Of a DNA stretch of 5,777 nt, positions 1 to 5,777 are shown piece after piece. Under the pieces are notes generated by a model. It did not search any database. It worked only from the letters and a program-made list of their open reading frames with translations, and was not told where the DNA came from. The stretch comes from JBOHER01 sp050701115 (GTDB lineage Bacteria > Actinomycetota > Actinomycetes > Mycobacteriales > Pseudonocardiaceae): positions 1 to 5,777 of the forward strand of contig JBOHER010000450.1 in NCBI GenBank assembly GCA_050701115.1. The letters are read 5' to 3'. The translations under genes and the position numbers were made by a program. The stretch's first letter is position 1, and every line of letters starts with the position of its first letter.

Positions 1-1685
1 CCGAATCCCATCCGCGGCTCAGTGTGGCGATCGTGTCCAAGGTCTACCCGATGCGCAGCCACACGGTTTCCGCGGAAGGCGGAGCCGCCGCGGTCGCCGC
101 GGCGGACGACAGCATCGACGAGCACGCCTATGACACCGTCTCCGGCAGCGACTGGCTGTGCGACCAGGACGCGGTCGAGGCGTTCGTCGACGAGGCACCG
201 CGGGAACTGCTCCGGCTGGAGCACTGGGGCTGCCCGTGGAGCCGTCAGCCGGACGGGCACATCGCGGTGCGGGCTTTCGGTGGCATGAAGAAGAAGCGCA
301 CCTGGTTCGCCGCCGACAAGACCGGCTTTCATCTGCTGCACACGCTGTTCCAGACCGCGCTGTCCTACTCGGACATCGTGCGCTACGACGAGTGGTTCGC
401 CACCACCCTCTTGGTCGACGACGGCCGGGTGCGGGGCGTGGTGACCGTCGAACTCGCCACCGGCCGGATCGAAACGATCATCGCGAACGCGGTCATCGTG
501 TGCACCGGCGGCTGTGGCCGGGTGTTCCCGTTCACCACCAACGCCAACATCAAGACCGGCGACGGGATGGCACTGGCCTATCGGGCGGGCGCGCCGCTCA
601 AGGACATGGAGTTCGTCCAGTATCACCCAACCGGCCTGCCGTTCACCGGCATCCTGATCACCGAAGCCGCCCGCGCGGAGGGCGGTTGGCTGCTCAACAA
701 GGACGGCTACCGGTACCTGCAGGACTACGACCTCGGCAAGCCAACACCCGAGCCGGAGCTGCGCAGTATGGAGCTGGGACCACGCGACCGGCTGTCCCAG
801 GCCTTCGTGCACGAGCAGGCCAAGGGACGGACGATCGATACCCCCAGCGGGCCGATCGTGCACCTGGACCTGCGCCACCTCGGTGCCGGCGTCATCGACA
901 CGAAGCTGCCCTTCGTGCGTGAGCTGTGCGCGAGCTACCAGAACATCGACCCGGTGCGGGAACTGGTCCCGGTGCGCCCGGTGGTGCACTACATGATGGG
1001 CGGCATCCACACCGACATCCACGGCGCCACTCCCCTGGCCGGGCTGTACGCCGCCGGCGAGGTCGCCTGCGTGAGCATCAACGGCGCCAACCGGCTGGGG
1101 TCCAACTCGCTCCCCGAGTTGCTGGTGTTCGGTGCGCGCGCCGGTAGGGCCGCCGCCAAGTTCGTGAGCGCATCGAAGAGCTCGGGGACCAGTGCCGTCT
1201 TCGCGCAGGGCCGCGATGAGCAGCGCAGGCTTGAGCGGGAGCTGAACCGACATCAGGAGACAAGCGGCGCGGGCCGCGACCGGATCGCGGACATCCGCAC
1301 CGAGATGCAGGACACGATGGAGAACGGCGCGGGCATCTATCGCGATAAGGACTCGCTGACCAAGGCGGTGGACCGGCTACGCGAGCTGCGCGAGCGATAC
1401 CGGAACGCGGTCATCGACGACCACAGTCGCACGTTCAACACCGAACTCGTCGCCAGCCTGGAGTTGTCCTGCATGTTGGACGTAGCCGAAAGCATCGTTG
1501 GCTGCGCGTTACGGCGGGAGGAATCGCGCGGCGCGCACCAGCGCACTGACTTCCCGGCACGGGACGACAACCGGTTCCTGGCCCATTCACTGATCCACCG
1601 CAGGCCAGATGGCGATTACCGAGTGTCCTACCTGCCGGTGACGATCACTCGCTGGCCGCCGGGCGAACGCGTGTACGGGAGGTGA
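1..1685 (+). CDS. frdA: Fumarate reductase flavoprotein subunit FrdA (5' partial)
   Basis: This is the catalytic subunit of quinol:fumarate reductase, which interconverts fumarate and succinate at a covalently bound FAD on the cytoplasmic side of the membrane. The reading frame is open from base 3 (first residues ESHPRLS), and the protein visibly enters mid-Rossmann fold. The real start and the dinucleotide-binding GxGxxG lie left of the window, and the GTG at 24 is not the start. About 560 residues are visible; from family length roughly 25-30 are missing. The flavin-linking His sits in MRSHTVSAEGG (codon 60-62). Residues matching the E. coli FrdA active site are His in QYHPTG (624-626), Arg in GPRDR (783-785), His in VVHYMMGG (987-989) and Arg in GANRLGSNS (1092-1094); their spacing fits E. 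coli H44/H232/R287/H355/R390 with one two-residue gap. The C-terminus has ESRGAHQRTDFP and ends GERVYGR. One TTA leucine codon occurs at 1509-1511. Fumarate-reductase type is favoured over succinate dehydrogenase by overall similarity and by the neighbouring frdC and frdD; the direction in vivo is not shown. Confidence 0.96.
   Translation, partial: ESHPRLSVAIVSKVYPMRSHTVSAEGGAAAVAAADDSIDEHAYDTVSGSDWLCDQDAVEAFVDEAPRELLRLEHWGCPWSRQPDGHIAVRAFGGMKKKRTWFAADKTGFHLLHTLFQTALSYSDIVRYDEWFATTLLVDDGRVRGVVTVELATGRIETIIANAVIVCTGGCGRVFPFTTNANIKTGDGMALAYRAGAPLKDMEFVQYHPTGLPFTGILITEAARAEGGWLLNKDGYRYLQDYDLGKPTPEPELRSMELGPRDRLSQAFVHEQAKGRTIDTPSGPIVHLDLRHLGAGVIDTKLPFVRELCASYQNIDPVRELVPVRPVVHYMMGGIHTDIHGATPLAGLYAAGEVACVSINGANRLGSNSLPELLVFGARAGRAAAKFVSASKSSGTSAVFAQGRDEQRRLERELNRHQETSGAGRDRIADIRTEMQDTMENGAGIYRDKDSLTKAVDRLRELRERYRNAVIDDHSRTFNTELVASLELSCMLDVAESIVGCALRREESRGAHQRTDFPARDDNRFLAHSLIHRRPDGDYRVSYLPVTITRWPPGERVYGR
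1677..1682 (+). promoter_or_regulatory. Shine-Dalgarno of frdB inside the end of frdA
   Basis: GGGAGG lies seven bases before the frdB ATG and overlaps the last sense codon and the first stop base of frdA. It supports ATG 1690 as the frdB start. A ribosome terminating on frdA would sit on this site, so re-initiation on frdB is plausible (inference). Confidence 0.8.
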
Positions 1686-1689
1686 GGTC

Positions 1690-2436
1690 ATGGCGGACAC
1701 GATCACCATGCAGGTCACCCGCTACCGGCCGGAGGAAGAATCCGAGCCGACAATGCAAAGCTACGAGGTGCCGCTGCGCAAGGAATGGGCGGTTCTGGAT
1801 GGACTCAACTACATCAAGGACCAACTGGACGGCACCCTGACCTACCGATGGTCGTGCCGGATGGGTATCTGTGGCAGCTGCGGCATGACCGTGAACGGGG
1901 AACCGAAGCTGAGCTGCTCGGCGTTCCTCACCGACTACGCGCCGGGAGCGATCCGGGTCGAACCGCTGCGCAACTTCCCGGTGATCCGCGATCTGGTCGT
2001 CGACATCGGGGATTTCATGGACAAGCTGCCGAGGGTCAAGCCGTGGCTGATCCGCGAGGATGGCGACGAGCCGGTCGAGGACGGCGAGCACCTGCAGACT
2101 CCGTCCGAAATGGACGAATATCAGCAGTACAGCATGTGCATCAACTGCATGCTCTGCTACTCGGCGTGCCCGGTCTACGCGCTGGATCCGGACTTCATCG
2201 GCCCCGCGGCCATCGCATTGGCGCAACGGTACAACCTCGATTCGCGCGACGAGGGCGCCGAGGACCGCCGGGATGTCCTCGCCTCCGCAGAGGGAGTGTG
2301 GGCCTGCACCTTCGTCGGCGAGTGCACAACCGCGTGTCCCAAGGACGTCGACCCCGCCGGTGCGATCCAGCGCTACAAGCTCACCGCGGCGACCCGGTCG
2401 CTCAAGGACTTCCTGTTGCCGCGGGGCGCCCGATGA
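1690..2436 (+). CDS. frdB: Fumarate reductase iron-sulfur subunit FrdB
   Basis: This is the electron-transfer subunit of the QFR complex (248 aa), linking the FAD of FrdA to quinone at the FrdCD membrane part. The N-terminal ferredoxin-like domain (about residues 1-105) carries the [2Fe-2S] ligands C56, C61, C64 and C76 in CRMGICGSC...C. The C-terminal domain has CINCMLCYSACP (C150, C153, C156, C160) and CTFVGECTTACP (C206, C212, C216). By family knowledge, C150/C153/C156/C216 bind the [4Fe-4S] cluster and C160/C206/C212 the [3Fe-4S] cluster. All eleven cysteines are present, and the spacing in the second domain equals that of E. coli FrdB shifted by two residues. The CINC motif is typical of FrdB, where SdhB usually has CILC. 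ATG 1690 is four bases after the frdA stop with a strong Shine-Dalgarno. Its TGA overlaps the frdC ATG in ATGA. Length is normal and nothing appears broken. Confidence 0.97.
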   Translation: MADTITMQVTRYRPEEESEPTMQSYEVPLRKEWAVLDGLNYIKDQLDGTLTYRWSCRMGICGSCGMTVNGEPKLSCSAFLTDYAPGAIRVEPLRNFPVIRDLVVDIGDFMDKLPRVKPWLIREDGDEPVEDGEHLQTPSEMDEYQQYSMCINCMLCYSACPVYALDPDFIGPAAIALAQRYNLDSRDEGAEDRRDVLASAEGVWACTFVGECTTACPKDVDPAGAIQRYKLTAATRSLKDFLLPRGAR

Positions 2437-2822
2437 CGGCGCACCGGCTGTACCGGCAACCGGTGTCCACGTTCTGGTGGCTGCGGCGCCGCTCCTATTT
2501 CCTCTTCGTTCTGCGCGAGCTGTCCAGCGTGTTCGTCGCCTGGTTCGTGGTGTTCCTCCTGTTGCTGGTCAACGCCGTCAGCGCGGGCAGCGCGGAGTAC
2601 CAGCGATTCCTCGACTGGAGCGCCAGCCCGTGGGTGCTCGCGTTCAATGTGATCGCCTTGGCTTTTGTGCTGCTGCACGCGGTCACCTGGTTCAACCTGG
2701 CGCCCAAGGCCATGGTGGTGCGGGTGCGCGGTTGGCGCATCCCGTCGATTGCGGTGCTGGCGTCGCACTACCTGCTGTGGGCGGCGGTCTCCGCGATCGT
2801 GCTGTGGGTGGTGCTGCGATGA
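2433..2822 (+). CDS. frdC: Fumarate reductase membrane anchor subunit FrdC
   Basis: This 129-aa hydrophobic subunit helps anchor FrdAB to the cytoplasmic membrane and forms the quinone site with FrdD. Three membrane helices are visible at about residues 29-50, 66-88 and 105-127, preceded by a basic N-terminus (WWLRRRSY) that fits the positive-inside rule. The family signature LLHAVTWFNLAPKAM (from about residue 80) is clear. E29 and H82 occupy the positions of E. coli FrdC Glu29 and His82, which are implicated in quinone binding or protonation there. The start ATG at 2433 overlaps the frdB stop as ATGA, and only weak G-rich sequence stands before it, so translation is probably coupled to frdB. 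The frame stays open far upstream inside frdB, but that upstream part is a shadow of frdB. Haem ligation is not expected by comparison with the haemless two-subunit E. coli type, but it is not excluded. Confidence 0.93.
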   Translation: MTAHRLYRQPVSTFWWLRRRSYFLFVLRELSSVFVAWFVVFLLLLVNAVSAGSAEYQRFLDWSASPWVLAFNVIALAFVLLHAVTWFNLAPKAMVVRVRGWRIPSIAVLASHYLLWAAVSAIVLWVVLR

Positions 2823-2848
2823 CGACCCAGAAGATGACGACCCGGAAG
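2819..2848 (+). repeat. 15-bp tandem duplication at the frdD start
   Basis: ATGACGACCCAGAAG (2819-2833) is followed directly by ATGACGACCCGGAAG (2834-2848), identical at 14 of 15 bases. It encodes MTTQK then MTTRK, so the start codon and the next four codons are doubled in frame. Only the first ATG overlaps the frdC stop. The copy looks like a recent slippage or unequal-exchange duplication (inference). Confidence 0.9.
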
Positions 2849-3202
2849 AAGCTACCGAGATCGCCGGAACCGTTGGCGTGGCTGCTGTTCAGCGCGGGGG
2901 GCATGACCGCTGCCCTGCTGATTCCCGTGCTGCTGGTCCTGTTCGGCATCGCCTTCCCGCTCGGCTGGCTGCCTGCGCCCGAGCACGCATACCTTCTCTC
3001 GGTGGTGCGCAACCCCATCACCTTGCTCGTGGTGCTCGGGTTGTGCGTGCTGGCGCTGTTCCACTGGGCGCATCGCTTCCGCTACACGCTCCAGCACGGC
3101 CTGCGACTGAAGAAGCTGGGCGCCCTGATCGCGGTGTTCTGCTACGGCGGAGCCCTGGTGGGATCGGTAATGGCCGGCTACGTCTTGTTCCGAGCCTGGT
3201 GA
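2819..3202 (+). CDS. frdD: Fumarate reductase membrane anchor subunit FrdD
   Basis: This is the second small membrane subunit of the QFR (127 aa), partner of FrdC. The hydrophilic, basic N-terminus is followed by three helices at about residues 19-46, 65-83 and 102-124. Family features are EPLAWLLFSAGGM near residues 17-29, FPLGW at 46-50, VRNPIT at 63-68 and the LFHWAHRFRY stretch at 80-89, whose H82 and H85 lie where E. coli FrdD has its conserved LFH...HR quinone-side motif. ATG 2819 overlaps the frdC stop (ATGA), which supports translational coupling. A second ATG at 2834 in the same frame is created by a 15-bp tandem duplication and could also serve as start, giving a 122-aa protein. Both lengths are normal for the family. 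The last gene needed for the complex is therefore intact. Confidence 0.92.
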   Translation: MTTQKMTTRKKLPRSPEPLAWLLFSAGGMTAALLIPVLLVLFGIAFPLGWLPAPEHAYLLSVVRNPITLLVVLGLCVLALFHWAHRFRYTLQHGLRLKKLGALIAVFCYGGALVGSVMAGYVLFRAW

Positions 3203-3204
3203 TC

Positions 3205-3209
3205 GGAGG
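3205..3209 (+). promoter_or_regulatory. Shine-Dalgarno of the SDR gene
   Basis: GGAGG begins two bases after the frdD stop and stands eight bases before ATG 3218. It fixes that start and shows that the SDR gene can be translated independently of frdD. Confidence 0.8.
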
Positions 3210-3217
3210 CGCTGCGG

Positions 3218-4021
3218 ATGGACACTGTACTCATCACAGGTGGGACCGGGCATCTGGGCCGGGACCTTGTCGGCCTGCTCAAAGCGTCCCACCGGGTGCG
3301 GGTGCTTGCCCGCTCCACTGGGTCGGATCCCGACGTGGAGTGGATCAAAGGTGACCTCGCCACCGGCGCGGGGATCGTGGAAGCCGTGGCAGGCGCCACG
3401 GTCGTGGTGCATGCCGCGACCCTGTCCCCAGCCGCCCGACGCGGCTATCTCCTGCCCTCCGACCTGTGGCGCAGCCCGCCCGACGTCGACGTCGACGGCA
3501 CCAGGTTGCTACTGAGGGAGTCCGCCACGGCCGGGGTGGGTCACTTCGTCTACATCTCCATCGTCGGCGTCGATCTACCCCGCACCCCCTACCTTCGGCT
3601 GAAGCACACCGCGGAAGAACTGGTGCGCGTGTCGGACACCCCGTGGTCGATCCTGCGCGCAACCCAGTTCCACTGGCTGCTGGACCGGATGCTGGGCAAG
3701 GCGTCGCGGTTGCCGGTGCTGCCGCTGCCTGCCGCTGTGCCCACCCAGCCGGTGGACTCCCGGGACTTCGCTGCCTACGTGGTGGGCTGCATCGCCAACG
3801 GACCCGGCGGGCGGGTCGACGACTACGGCGGGCCGGAGGTGCTCCCGTTCGGTGAGGTCGTGGCGCAATGGCAGCGGGTCCGCGACCGCAGGCGTCCCGT
3901 CGTGAAGGTGCCGATACCGGCGCGGGCCGGTAAGGCGGCCGCCGACATGATGACGTGCCCCAGCGGCAGGCATGGCAAGACCACCTGGAACGAGTGGCTG
4001 CACACCCATCCGCCCGAGTGA
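3218..4021 (+). CDS. NAD(P)-binding SDR / NmrA-like family protein
   Basis: This 267-aa cytosolic protein has an N-terminal Rossmann fold of the atypical or extended short-chain dehydrogenase group. The dinucleotide loop GGTGHLG is at residues 8-14. Strand-end motifs VRVLAR (27-32), KGDL (44-47) and VVVHAAT (62-68) follow, then the DVDGTRLLL helix (91-99), VYISIVGVD (111-119) and a YLRLK stretch whose Y125 and K129 match the SDR YxxxK pair. WSILRATQFHWLL (143-155) and PVDSRDFA (178-185) are typical of the NmrA/YbjT-like subgroup. The substrate cannot be told; members include reductases, isomerases and non-catalytic redox sensors. The gene starts 15 bases after frdD with its own Shine-Dalgarno, so it may be co-transcribed with frdABCD, though no functional link is known to me. 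A short GACGTC repeat at 3482-3499 encodes DVDVDG. No membrane segment or signal peptide is seen. Confidence 0.88.
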   Translation: MDTVLITGGTGHLGRDLVGLLKASHRVRVLARSTGSDPDVEWIKGDLATGAGIVEAVAGATVVVHAATLSPAARRGYLLPSDLWRSPPDVDVDGTRLLLRESATAGVGHFVYISIVGVDLPRTPYLRLKHTAEELVRVSDTPWSILRATQFHWLLDRMLGKASRLPVLPLPAAVPTQPVDSRDFAAYVVGCIANGPGGRVDDYGGPEVLPFGEVVAQWQRVRDRRRPVVKVPIPARAGKAAADMMTCPSGRHGKTTWNEWLHTHPPE

Positions 4022-4180
4022 CCGGTACGGCACCGTCCGTGGTGTCATCGACCCTGTCTACCGCAGGCGACGTAGGCCTGATTCCGCGAACGCCGTAGTC
4101 GCTCATCGGCGTCAAGCAGTAGACGTTTCTCCGTCTCGTGCCGCTGGGCGTGCGACGCTCTTGACAGCACCATCGACGGT
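4022..4180. other. Intergenic gap between SDR and response regulator genes
   Basis: No gene is supported here. An imperfect inverted repeat CGAC-GTA-GGC (4068-4077) / GCC-GTA-GTCG (4092-4101) could form a hairpin with a 3x3 internal loop, but it has no U-tract and is weak as a terminator. A consensus-like TTGACA at 4161-4166 lies only 14 bases before the next ATG and has no matching -10 element outside the coding region. No convincing Shine-Dalgarno stands before 4181, so the next gene may be leaderless or poorly initiated. Promoter and terminator must lie here if the flanking genes are separate units, but I cannot place them. Confidence 0.4.
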
Positions 4181-4948
4181 ATGGCTGACGGGATCCGGGT
4201 GCTCGTGGCCGACCGTGATCGGATGGTCGCCGAGGCGCTGGCAGTGGGTCTGCGGCAGACCGGTATCACCGGCGACGCGGTCACGGGCATGGACGCGGCG
4301 TGGCGGGCCGTCGCGCAGGGGCGCACCGATCTGCTGCTGGCCGACGTGGAGCTGATCGGCGGCGACGGCCCAGTCGAGCGGCAGCCGTGGACCCGCCGGT
4401 GGACCGTTCCCCTCGTCGTCCTGAGCGGCTCCGGCGATGTCGATGACCTCGCCTGCGCCGCCGCCAGGGCCGGCGTGCGTGGATGGGTCACCAAGGACAG
4501 CCCGATGCGGCACCTGTGCGAAGTGATTCGCGGAGTGTTGCGGGACGAGACGCACTTCCCGCCGGCGTTGCTCACCCGGATCCTGTCGGAGTTGACCGCT
4601 GCGCGCCGACAGACGGACGCGCAGGCCCAACTGCTCGCCACGCTCACCGCGCGGGAACGGGAGGTGCTGAGCTGCCTGTGCGGCGGAATGACCCGGCAGG
4701 CGATCGCCCGCCGCCTGTACCTCTCGCCGTGCACGGTGCGCACGCATGTCCAGAACCTGCTGACCAAACTCGGTGTGCACTCGTCGGTCGCGGCCGTGGC
4801 GCTGGCCCAGCGCGCCGGCCCGCCCGACGATCACCTTCCGGGTCCCGGACCGCCGCCCGCCAGGGATCGCCGCACTGCCTCCGGTGTCACGGACGGGGAC
4901 AACCCGTCCACCGCACGGAGGTCCGGCAGCCCGAGCAGGCGGCGGTAG
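4181..4948 (+). CDS. LuxR/NarL-type response regulator (orphan in window)
   Basis: This 255-aa cytoplasmic DNA-binding regulator has an N-terminal receiver domain (about residues 5-122) with acidic pair D11/D13, likely phospho-acceptor D55 in LLLADVELIGGDG, S82 at the switch Ser/Thr position and K105 in VTKD. All key residues are present, so phosphorylation is plausible. After a linker comes the LuxR helix-turn-helix at about 153-212 (LTAREREVLSCLCGGMTRQAIA... VRTHVQNLLTKLGV). From about residue 213 the protein runs into a Pro/Arg/Ser/Gly-rich tail of some 43 residues with no recognisable fold; from about residue 217 this tail is encoded antisense to the glycosyltransferase gene. ATG 4181 is chosen because the receiver strand (IRVLVAD) begins five residues later as in the family; no good Shine-Dalgarno is visible. 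No histidine kinase is present in the window, so its partner is unknown. Many such actinobacterial regulators act in development or secondary metabolism, but the targets cannot be inferred here. Confidence 0.9.
   Translation: MADGIRVLVADRDRMVAEALAVGLRQTGITGDAVTGMDAAWRAVAQGRTDLLLADVELIGGDGPVERQPWTRRWTVPLVVLSGSGDVDDLACAAARAGVRGWVTKDSPMRHLCEVIRGVLRDETHFPPALLTRILSELTAARRQTDAQAQLLATLTAREREVLSCLCGGMTRQAIARRLYLSPCTVRTHVQNLLTKLGVHSSVAAVALAQRAGPPDDHLPGPGPPPARDRRTASGVTDGDNPSTARRSGSPSRRR
4831..4948. other. 118-bp convergent overlap of two genes
   Basis: The 3' ends of the response-regulator gene (stop TAG 4946-4948) and the glycosyltransferase gene (stop TGA, complement of 4831-4833) overlap. The shared bases encode regulator residues from about 217 to 255 and the last 38 or so glycosyltransferase residues; both segments lie beyond the folded domains. 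The phase sets third codon positions of the two genes opposite each other. No terminator hairpin separates the genes. Confidence 0.85.
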
Positions 4949-5777
4949 CATCCGTCGGTGGCCGCGCACATCGCGGACGGCGCGAAGCCGGCGCGGACCC
5001 GGGCGCTGCCCTGGCGACCCATGGTGGCCGCGAGTTCCCGATGATCGAGTAGCCAGGCCACCGCCCTGGCCACGCCTTCCGGATCGGTGGGAGCCGCGAG
5101 CAGCCCGGTCGCGCCGTGCTCCACCAGGTCCGGCACCCCGTTGACCGCACTCGCCACGACCGGCCGCGCGGCGGCGAGGGCTTCGGTGAGCGCCCGCCCC
5201 AGCCCCTCGTACAGCGAGGTGGTCACGAAGACGTCCAGCCCGGCCACCAGTCTGGCGGCATCGGACCGGTAGCCCGTGATCCGGATCCGCACACCCAGCT
5301 CGGTGGCCAGCCGTCGGACCTCGCCCGCAAGCGGACCATCGCCCACGATCACGAACGCGGCGCCGGGATGCGCGCCCCGCAGCGCGGCGGCCATGCGCAC
5401 GAAGTCCAGCGGGGCCTTCTGGTGATCGAGGCGGCCAACGGTGCCGACGAGCGGGACGCGTGGCAAGACGCCCAGCTCGGCGCGCGCGGCCGGGTCGAAG
5501 CCATCGGGAATGCCGTCCAGATCCACCGCCGAGGGAACCACGGTGACGCCGCCGGGCGGGGCCAGCCGCTGCTCGACGACCTCCCGGGCCAGCCGTGGAG
5601 CGACGGCGAGGAAGGCGTGCGTGCAGCGGCGGGTGGCCCGCTCGAGGAATCGGTAGGCCAGATACCTCGGCTTCGACATGTGGTCGTGGAAGCTGAGGCC
5701 GTGGAAGGTATGCACCACTACCGGGGTGCGGCACAGCCACGCGGCCAGCCTGCCGAGGAAGCCGCCCTTCGCCGAGT
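4831..5777 (-). CDS. Glycosyltransferase family 4-type (GT-B fold), 5' partial
   Basis: This is a nucleotide-sugar-dependent glycosyltransferase, probably cytoplasmic or membrane-peripheral and acting on a cell-envelope or exopolysaccharide precursor (inference). The frame is open to the right edge; the first 19 visible residues (SAKGGFLGRLAAWLCRTPV) continue the family's usual SAKAG-like acceptor-domain motif, so the true start lies beyond 5777 and the GTG near 5718 is not it. Visible are 314 residues: the end of the N-terminal domain with VVHTFHGLSFHDH (20-32), the linker PSAVDLDGI (81-89), and the C-terminal donor domain with GTVGRLDHQKAP (R116, K120 for the donor phosphates), VIVGDGPL (142-149), TGYRSDA (167-173) and the EX7E motif E190-E198 in YEGLGRALTEAL. 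NGVPDLVEHGATGLL (212-226) closes the donor site. Perhaps 80-100 N-terminal residues are missing by family length. The donor sugar and acceptor cannot be read from sequence. The last 30 or so residues are a Gly/Pro-rich extension overlapping the convergent regulator gene. Confidence 0.92.
   Translation of the reverse strand, partial: SAKGGFLGRLAAWLCRTPVVVHTFHGLSFHDHMSKPRYLAYRFLERATRRCTHAFLAVAPRLAREVVEQRLAPPGGVTVVPSAVDLDGIPDGFDPAARAELGVLPRVPLVGTVGRLDHQKAPLDFVRMAAALRGAHPGAAFVIVGDGPLAGEVRRLATELGVRIRITGYRSDAARLVAGLDVFVTTSLYEGLGRALTEALAAARPVVASAVNGVPDLVEHGATGLLAAPTDPEGVARAVAWLLDHRELAATMGRQGSARVRAGFAPSAMCAATDGCYRRLLGLPDLRAVDGLSPSVTPEAVRRSLAGGGPGPGR

Noticed and set aside
24..26. GTG at 24 as the start of frdA.
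   Set aside because: The frame is open to the left edge and residues before it (ESHPRLS) match the family; starting here would remove the FAD-binding Rossmann loop.
1785..2432. In-frame extension of frdC upstream into frdB.
   Set aside because: The extension is a shadow of frdB with Arg/Gly-rich composition; the family N-terminus begins at ATG 2433.
4068..4101. Possible terminator hairpin after the SDR gene.
   Set aside because: The stem is two short segments of 4 and 3 pairs broken by a symmetric GTA/GTA internal loop, with no T-run after it. Too weak to call a terminator.
3345..4115. Minus-strand open frames opposite the SDR gene (256 and 157 codons).
   Set aside because: Low-complexity Arg/Pro/Ala products, no ribosome-binding site and no family motif; the plus-strand SDR explains the region.
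4161..4166. TTGACA, a perfect -35 hexamer upstream of the response regulator gene.
   Set aside because: It is only 14 bases from ATG 4181. At 17-18 bp spacing the -10 would fall inside the coding region as GCTGAC/CTGACG, unlike TATAAT; the only TA-rich candidate (TATGGC at 4180-4185) is at a 13-bp spacing. Probably chance.
4112..5740. Long open frame of about 540 codons on the minus strand crossing the regulator and glycosyltransferase genes.
   Set aside because: It runs antisense to the regulator using the same triplets and in a wrong frame of the glycosyltransferase. Its product is Arg/Ala/Gly/Pro-rich with no recognisable motif, the usual shadow in GC-rich DNA.

Overview
The window is GC-rich throughout. 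It reads as chromosomal DNA of an actinobacterium: wobble positions are strongly G/C, genes are tightly packed with ATGA stop/start overlaps, and the respiratory subunits resemble what I remember of the mycobacterial FrdABCD proteins. A mycelial or Pseudonocardiaceae-type actinomycete would fit, but that is inference and the sequence does not fix the genus.

Layout. Positions 1-3202 hold a quinol:fumarate reductase (QFR, complex II superfamily) operon, frdA-frdB-frdC-frdD, with frdA cut by the left edge. It comprises the covalent-FAD catalytic subunit, a three-cluster iron-sulfur subunit and two small membrane subunits. The genes are 4 bp apart (A-B) or overlap by 4 bp (B-C and C-D), so the stoichiometric complex is probably made by translational coupling. 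Fifteen bases after frdD, with its own Shine-Dalgarno sequence, comes an NAD(P)-binding short-chain dehydrogenase/NmrA-like gene (3218-4021) that may be the last gene of the operon. A 159-bp gap (4022-4180) without a convincing promoter or terminator follows. Next is an orphan LuxR/NarL-type response regulator (4181-4948). On the opposite strand a family-4-type glycosyltransferase (4831-5777, 5' end beyond the right edge) converges on it. The two genes overlap tail to tail by 118 bp.

How the genes work together. FrdAB catalyse fumarate/succinate interconversion at the cytoplasmic face of the membrane, and FrdCD anchor them and exchange electrons with the quinone pool. The role of the SDR is unknown. 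The regulator and the glycosyltransferase show no sequence link to the reductase and probably belong to separate transcription units.

I found no new defence, mobile or RNA system. The points most worth a second look are a near-perfect 15-bp tandem duplication of the frdD start region (two in-frame ATG starts), the 118-bp convergent overlap in which each gene's extra C-terminal tail is encoded antisense to the other's, and a single TTA leucine codon in frdA.
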